Below are positions 59,561 through 64,000 of a DNA stretch of 64,000 nt, one piece after another (the first letter of the stretch is position 1; each line of letters starts with the position of its first letter). Where the stretch lies: the NCBI GenBank assembly GCA_038235385.1, contig JBBSTY010000001.1:88272-152271 (forward strand). The letters run 5' to 3'. A program made the position numbers and the translations under genes. Below the pieces are notes generated by a model. It worked only from the letters and a program-made list of their open reading frames with translations. It had not been told where the DNA came from and did no database searches. This DNA comes from JBBSTY01 sp038235385 (GTDB lineage: Bacteria > Actinomycetota > Acidimicrobiia > Acidimicrobiales > Acidimicrobilacustridaceae).

Positions 59561-61240
59561 ATGATCAACGAGCCACTCCAGATGGCCCCGGTCGCGGCGC
59601 CTGCCCGCGTGGGAGCCCCACGGGACGGTGGACGGCCGACGACGAACGTCACGCCCATTCGCACGCCGACGCCGACGCCATCGACGATCGCCGACTCACC
59701 GGCCTCGGCGGTCCCGGCGCTCACCGTCGACCTGTTCCGCCATCCCGACGCGTCGGCGTCGGCGCCGAACGCGCTGCGCAACCGCCTCGTCCGGATGGAC
59801 GCCGCCGTCGTCACCGTCGTGTGGGGCCTGGTGCTCCTGGTGCCGGGACCGCGATCGGCGCCCGTCCTCCGCTCGCTCGTCGGGATCGTCGCCGCCACCG
59901 CGCTCAGCCTCCTCGCACTCGCCATGCTCCAGCTCTACCGGTCTCGCTTCTGCGCTGATCGACGCACCACCCGCCGCCGCCTCGCGGTGGCCAGCTTCGT
60001 CGCTCCGGCGGTGCTCGTCGTCGTCGGCGTCGCTCCCGGCGGGCTCGACCTCTGGTCGGCCCACCTGATCGCCGGATGCGTGGCCGCGTTCGTCGGGTTG
60101 GCGACGGGCCGTGAGGTCTTCGAGCAGTGGCTCCGAGGTGCACGAGCGCGTGGCCACCACGTCAGGCCCGTCCTCGTGAGCGGTGGACGCGACGAGGTCG
60201 CCCAGATCGTCCGCCTGCTCGACGCGCATCCCGAGGTCGGGTGTCGTGCCGTGGCGCGGGTTGGCCCGCGACCGGATGCCCCGAGCGATCCCGACCTCGC
60301 CCTGGTCCCGTGGATGGGCGACGCGAGCCGCATCGTGGAGGCGACGGCGCTCACCGGGGTGACCGGGGTCGTGGTCACCCCCACCGCAACCAGCGACCCC
60401 GGGTTCAACGAGCTGGCGAGGGACCTCCACGCCCATGGGATCCACGTGCAGCTGTCGAGCGGTCTCTGGGGCATCGACCCGTGCCGGCTCCGGGCGGTGG
60501 CGCTGGCGCACGAACCGTTCTTCTACCTCGAACCCCTCCACCAGGGTTCGGGCCGGCGACGCATGAAGCGCATCGTCGACGTGCTCATCGCTTCGCTGCT
60601 GCTGATCGTCACCGCACCCGTGACGGCTGTCGCCGCGCTGCTCGTGAAGTTGCACGACGGCGGTCCCGTCCTGTTCCGCCAGGTGCGCATCGGCCTCGGC
60701 GGTGAGCCGTTCGAGCTCCACAAGTTCCGCACCATGACGGTCGATGCCGAGAGCCAGCTGGCCGACCTGGCCCAGCACAACGAGCGCTCGGGCCCGCTGT
60801 TCAAGATCGACATCGACCCGCGGGTCACCCCCGTCGGCCGGATACTCCGCGCCACCAGCATCGACGAGCTCCCTCAGCTCATCGACGTCCTGGCCGGTCG
60901 GCTCAGCCTCGTCGGACCTCGTCCTGCGCTCCCGAACGAGGTGGCCGCCTTCGACGAAGCCCTCCTCGACCGCCACCGCGTGCTGCCGGGCGTCACCGGT
61001 CTCTGGCAGGTCGAAGCTCGGCACAACCCGTCCTTCGACGCCTACCGGCACCTCGACCTCTTCTACGTGGAGAACTGGACGCTCGGCCTCGACCTGGCGA
61101 TCCTGGCGGCCACCTGCAAGACGGTGGTCACGGACGCGGCCGGCCTCCTCGCCGCCCGTCACCGCGATCGCTCCCGTGACTGTGACCGTGACCGTGACCG
61201 GACCGTCGCCGGCGCTCCGGTCACCGCGGAGGCAACGTGA
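59561..61240 (+). CDS. Exopolysaccharide polyprenyl-phosphate sugar-phosphotransferase
   Basis: From ATG 59561 (GGAG 5 bases upstream) this encodes 559 residues. The N-terminal half has about four membrane helices and a nucleotide-binding-like region. The C-terminal transferase domain has RIVDVLIASLLLIVTAPV, PVLFRQVRIGLGGEPFEL, HKFRTMTVDAESQL, TSIDELPQLIDVL, SLVGPRPALPNEV and LPGVTGLWQVEAR. The family transfers a sugar-1-phosphate from a nucleotide sugar to undecaprenyl phosphate, starting exopolysaccharide or capsule synthesis. An Arg/Asp repeat tail is encoded by GTGACC hexamers. It heads a three-gene run with GTGA/ATGA overlaps. Confidence 0.9.
   Translation: MINEPLQMAPVAAPARVGAPRDGGRPTTNVTPIRTPTPTPSTIADSPASAVPALTVDLFRHPDASASAPNALRNRLVRMDAAVVTVVWGLVLLVPGPRSAPVLRSLVGIVAATALSLLALAMLQLYRSRFCADRRTTRRRLAVASFVAPAVLVVVGVAPGGLDLWSAHLIAGCVAAFVGLATGREVFEQWLRGARARGHHVRPVLVSGGRDEVAQIVRLLDAHPEVGCRAVARVGPRPDAPSDPDLALVPWMGDASRIVEATALTGVTGVVVTPTATSDPGFNELARDLHAHGIHVQLSSGLWGIDPCRLRAVALAHEPFFYLEPLHQGSGRRRMKRIVDVLIASLLLIVTAPVTAVAALLVKLHDGGPVLFRQVRIGLGGEPFELHKFRTMTVDAESQLADLAQHNERSGPLFKIDIDPRVTPVGRILRATSIDELPQLIDVLAGRLSLVGPRPALPNEVAAFDEALLDRHRVLPGVTGLWQVEARHNPSFDAYRHLDLFYVENWTLGLDLAILAATCKTVVTDAAGLLAARHRDRSRDCDRDRDRTVAGAPVTAEAT
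61175..61198 (+). repeat. Hexamer tandem repeat (CGTGAC, 4 units) near a gene 3' end
   Basis: CGTGAC, TGTGAC, CGTGAC, CGTGAC followed by CGGACC encode the Arg/Asp tail of the phosphotransferase. Confidence 0.75.
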
Positions 61241-62580
61241 CGATCGCACGCCGACACCCGACCGACGGTCGCCACCACATCGCCATCATCGTGCAGAACC
61301 TGCCGGTTCCGCTCGACCGGCGCGTGTGGAACGAGTGCCAGACCCTCGTCGCCGAGGGCCACCGGGTCTCGGTGATCTGTCCCCGCGGACCGCAGCAACC
61401 CGCTCACCAGTACCTCGATGGCGTCGACATCAACACGTACCGTCCACCGCCCCCCGCCGACGGCACCGTGGGCTTCGTCGTCGAGTCCGTCTACAGCTGG
61501 GTCCGGACCCTCGCTCTCGCGATCCGCATCCACCGTCGCCATCCGGTCTCGGCCTGGCAGGCGTGCAACCCTCCGGACATCTACTGGACCATCGGTGCGC
61601 TGTTCCGGAGCCGGGGTGCACGGTTCGTCTTCGACCACCACGACCTGTGTCCGGAGATCTACCGGTCCCGGTTCGCGCGCGACGACGGGCTCGCCCTGCG
61701 GCTCCTCCTCCTGCTCGAGCGTGCGACCTACGCCGCCGCCGACCACGTCATCGTCACCAACGAGTCCTACCGCGACGTGGCCATCGAACGTGGGGGCAAG
61801 GACCTCGCATCGACGACGGTGGTCCGCAGCGGCCCCGATCCGGAGCGCCTGCGCCCCGGGCCGGCGGACGAGGCGCTCCTCGGCGGCCACGCGCACCTGT
61901 GCTGCTACCTCGGCGTCATGGGCCACCAGGACGGCGTCGATGTGGTGATCCGAGCTGCCGACCTCATCGTGCACCGTTGGGGACGCACGGATGTCGAGTT
62001 CGCGCTGCTCGGCTTCGGTGACTGCCTCGATGATCTCCAGGCCCTCACGACCGAGTTGGGCCTCGACGACCACGTGCACGTCACCGGCCGGGTCGATCTC
62101 CCCGAGATCAGCCGGTACCTGCGCACGGCCTCGATCGGTCTGTCACCGGATCCACGATCTCCCTTCAACGAACGATCGACCATGAACAAGACCCTCGAGT
62201 ACATGGCCTGCGGGTTGCCGGTGGTCGCCTTCGACCTGCGCGAGACCCGCGTCTCGGCCGCCGGTGCGGCGCGGTACGCACCGGGCGACGACGTGGAATC
62301 GTTCGCTCGGACGATCGTCGACCTGCTCGACGATCCGCTCGATCGTGAGCGCATGGGCCTCCTCGGACGGGCACGCATCGAGAACGGACTGGGATGGCCC
62401 GACCAGGCCCCGCACTACGCAGGGGTCTACCGCGACCTCCTCGGTGTGGCACCGACCGCCCCCACCCTGCGTCCCTGGCAGGTCGACGAGACCATCGATC
62501 TGCGCACGAGCGCCGACGCCAGCCGCGTCGTGGAAGCTGATCGCCCTCGCCGTCGAGCCGCCGACGGAGTCCCTCGATGA
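61237..62580 (+). CDS. GT4-like glycosyltransferase
   Basis: GTG 61237 overlaps the phosphotransferase stop. The 447-residue GT-B protein has IAIIVQNLPVPLDRRVWNE (acceptor side, common in capsule GT4 enzymes), FVFDHHDLCPEIYRSRF, HLCCYLGVMGHQDGVDVVIR and the donor-side segment MNKTLEYMACGLPVVAFDL with its Glu. It would add the next sugar to the lipid-linked intermediate. An extended C-terminal tail of about 55 residues (Thr/Arg-rich) follows the fold. It overlaps the next gene by 4 bases. Confidence 0.88.
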   Translation: MTIARRHPTDGRHHIAIIVQNLPVPLDRRVWNECQTLVAEGHRVSVICPRGPQQPAHQYLDGVDINTYRPPPPADGTVGFVVESVYSWVRTLALAIRIHRRHPVSAWQACNPPDIYWTIGALFRSRGARFVFDHHDLCPEIYRSRFARDDGLALRLLLLLERATYAAADHVIVTNESYRDVAIERGGKDLASTTVVRSGPDPERLRPGPADEALLGGHAHLCCYLGVMGHQDGVDVVIRAADLIVHRWGRTDVEFALLGFGDCLDDLQALTTELGLDDHVHVTGRVDLPEISRYLRTASIGLSPDPRSPFNERSTMNKTLEYMACGLPVVAFDLRETRVSAAGAARYAPGDDVESFARTIVDLLDDPLDRERMGLLGRARIENGLGWPDQAPHYAGVYRDLLGVAPTAPTLRPWQVDETIDLRTSADASRVVEADRPRRRAADGVPR

Positions 62581-64000
62581 GCGTGGATCACCGACCCGAC
62601 CTCCCACCGGACACCATCGGCGCTCCGGGGCGGGGTGCCTCGAGCGCCGACGTCGTCGCACCGGTCGGTCCGCAGGTCCGACCCGACGCCGGACCGAGCA
62701 TCGCCGCACCGCCGGCGGCTACGACGGCGACCGCCGCGGGCACGACCGTGATCATCGTGACCCACCAGAGCGCCGACGTGATCGGCGACTGCCTGCAGAG
62801 CCTGCCCGACGCGCTCCTCGGTGCGGGCGACTGGGAGATCGTCGTCGTCGACAACGCCTCGACCGACGACACCCTCGACGAGGTCCGCCGAAGCGTCGTC
62901 CCGGCGCACATCATCGAAGTCGGGCGCAACGCCGGGTATGCCGCGGCGATCAACGCCGGGATCGCCGCGGCGGCGCCCGGCACCGACGTCCTGGTGCTCA
63001 ACCCGGACGTCCGCGTCGCTCCCGGAGCGATCGCGCGCCTCGCCGACGTGCTCGTCGAGGACGAGGTGGGGATCGCGGTTCCCCGGATCTTCGATGCGGA
63101 CGGCGGGATCCAGCCGTCGCTGCGGCGCCGACCGACCGCAGCCCGAGCCTGGTCGGACGGCCTCCTGGGTGGTCGCCGAGCCGGTCGTGTGGGTACCTGG
63201 AGCGAGGTCGTGGCGGTCGGCGACGACTACGCCCACCCACAGGATGTCGACTGGGCGACCGGCGCCGTCCTGCTGATCGGTCGGCGTTGCCTGGATGCCG
63301 TCGGCCCGTTCGACGAGAGCTTCTTCCTGTACTCCGAGGAGACCGACTACATGCTGCGGGCCGGTGACGAGGGCTTCGCCGTCCGCTACGAGCCGTCGGC
63401 GACCACCGTCCACCTGGGCGGCGACCTCGAGACGTCTCCCCGATTGTGGTCGATGCGCACCATCAACCGCCTGCAACTGCAGCGGCGTCGCACCGGGCGA
63501 TGGGCGACCGCCGGCTTCCTCGCCGCCTCGCTCGTCGCTGAGGGCGGGCGCGCCGCCGGGCGCCCCACCAGTCGGGCCGCGTTCGTCGAGCTGGCACGCC
63601 GTGGGCCCGGTGTGATCGCTCGCCGACCACCACCGATGCAGCCCGCGTCGCCGGGCTGGATCTGCTTCTCGGCCCAGGACTGGTGGTACCACAACCGGGC
63701 GCACTCCGACTTCCAGCTGCTCCGCCGCATCGCGCGCGACCGGGACGTGCTCCTCGTCAACAGCATCGGGCTTCGCATGCCGATGCCCGGACGGAGCTCG
63801 AAGTCGGGTCGACGGATCCTGCGGAAGGCGTCGAGCATCGGTCGCCTCGTCCGCCGGCCCGACCCCTCCACGCCGCGGTTCCGGGTGGTCACGCCCATCC
63901 CCCTCCCCTTCTACGGCTCGGCTCGATCCCGCCGCTTCGGTGCGTGGCTCGTTCGTGCGCAGGTCAGCGCGGCGGCGCGGGCCACGGGCGTGACCCGACC
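62577..64000 (+). CDS. GT2 glycosyltransferase fused to a second transferase-like N-terminus (cut by window end)
   Basis: ATG 62577 overlaps the upstream stop; 474 residues are visible. After a Pro/Ala-rich lead the GT2 domain starts TTVIIVTHQSADVIGDCLQS. It has EIVVVDNASTDDTLDEV, NAGYAAAINAGI, LNPDVRV (the DxD-like site) and ATGAVLLIGRRCLDAVGPFD, as in WbbL-type rhamnosyltransferases. From about residue 357 a different module begins (SPGWICFSAQDWWYHNRAHS, then LLVNSIGLRMPMPG). This resembles the start of a GT-B enzyme, so the protein is probably a GT2-GT-B fusion. The rest lies outside the window. Confidence 0.78.
   Translation, partial: MSVDHRPDLPPDTIGAPGRGASSADVVAPVGPQVRPDAGPSIAAPPAATTATAAGTTVIIVTHQSADVIGDCLQSLPDALLGAGDWEIVVVDNASTDDTLDEVRRSVVPAHIIEVGRNAGYAAAINAGIAAAAPGTDVLVLNPDVRVAPGAIARLADVLVEDEVGIAVPRIFDADGGIQPSLRRRPTAARAWSDGLLGGRRAGRVGTWSEVVAVGDDYAHPQDVDWATGAVLLIGRRCLDAVGPFDESFFLYSEETDYMLRAGDEGFAVRYEPSATTVHLGGDLETSPRLWSMRTINRLQLQRRRTGRWATAGFLAASLVAEGGRAAGRPTSRAAFVELARRGPGVIARRPPPMQPASPGWICFSAQDWWYHNRAHSDFQLLRRIARDRDVLLVNSIGLRMPMPGRSSKSGRRILRKASSIGRLVRRPDPSTPRFRVVTPIPLPFYGSARSRRFGAWLVRAQVSAAARATGVTR

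Overview
The window is high-GC DNA with dense, often overlapping genes. It suggests an actinobacterium, most likely of the class Acidimicrobiia (Ilumatobacter/Iamia-like). This placement is inferred from gene content, not from a marker gene: S-(hydroxymethyl)mycothiol dehydrogenase (mycothiol is actinobacterial), a DUF222-HNH protein, CarD, DUF3039, an F420-type LLM oxidoreductase, MMPL/HAE3 exporters and class I fumarase. I saw no rRNA, tRNA, CRISPR array, insertion sequence or prophage.

Layout. 0-6.4 kb: a partial lipoprotein diverging from an MMPL exporter, an ArsC-like/DUF2085-like pair, an HD hydrolase, DUF4031, a small orphan protein and mycothiol-dependent formaldehyde detoxification. 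6.4-9.5 kb: a three-gene operon with an LCP cell-wall ligase, an IMP-cyclohydrolase-like protein and a uridine-kinase-like P-loop protein. 9.6-13.6 kb: an ASCH-like protein, an octamer repeat, a DUF222-HNH protein and a GH44 lipoprotein. 13.7-19.4 kb: a tightly overlapping run of three glycosyltransferases, two unknown proteins and a channel-like membrane protein. 19.4-24 kb: fumarase, an S4 RNA-binding protein, an HSL-type hydrolase lacking its serine, CarD and DUF3039. 24-30.6 kb: phosphoketolase plus acetate kinase, divergent from an FAD-linked 2-hydroxyacid oxidase plus a ThDP enzyme. 31.7-35 kb: a copper/cytochrome-oxidase maturation set (TlpA, SCO1, PCuAC) followed by a cupredoxin-like protein and a CPBP protease. 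35-42.6 kb: Abhydrolase_9, a ceramidase-like protein, TetR plus MFS pump, and an LLM oxidoreductase. 42.9-52 kb: a 1450-residue secreted repeat protein, RsgA, an HAE3 exporter and a PF10118 protein. 52.2-55 kb: a DUF35-thiolase-SDR-GNAT operon. 55-58 kb: a spermidine-synthase-like protein and a parallel beta-helix protein. 57.8-64 kb: an orphan OmpR-type response regulator, a degenerate GGDEF protein and an exopolysaccharide operon running off the window.

How the genes may work together. Cell-surface glycan and envelope functions dominate: LCP, GH44, two glycosyltransferase clusters, the sugar phosphotransferase and the large secreted repeat protein. The phosphoketolase/acetate kinase pair gives an acetyl-phosphate shunt. 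The TlpA/SCO1/PCuAC set would load copper into a cytochrome oxidase encoded elsewhere.

Three cross-cutting signals stand out. (1) Copies of a TTCAG-type element spaced 11 bp apart lie between the orphan regulator and the GGDEF-like gene, and again upstream of the exopolysaccharide operon, suggesting one local regulon. (2) Many gene starts have a TANNNT-like -10 element 5-7 bases before the start codon and no Shine-Dalgarno sequence, suggesting widespread leaderless transcription. (3) Short tandem repeats are repeatedly found at the 3' ends of genes, often across the stop codon.
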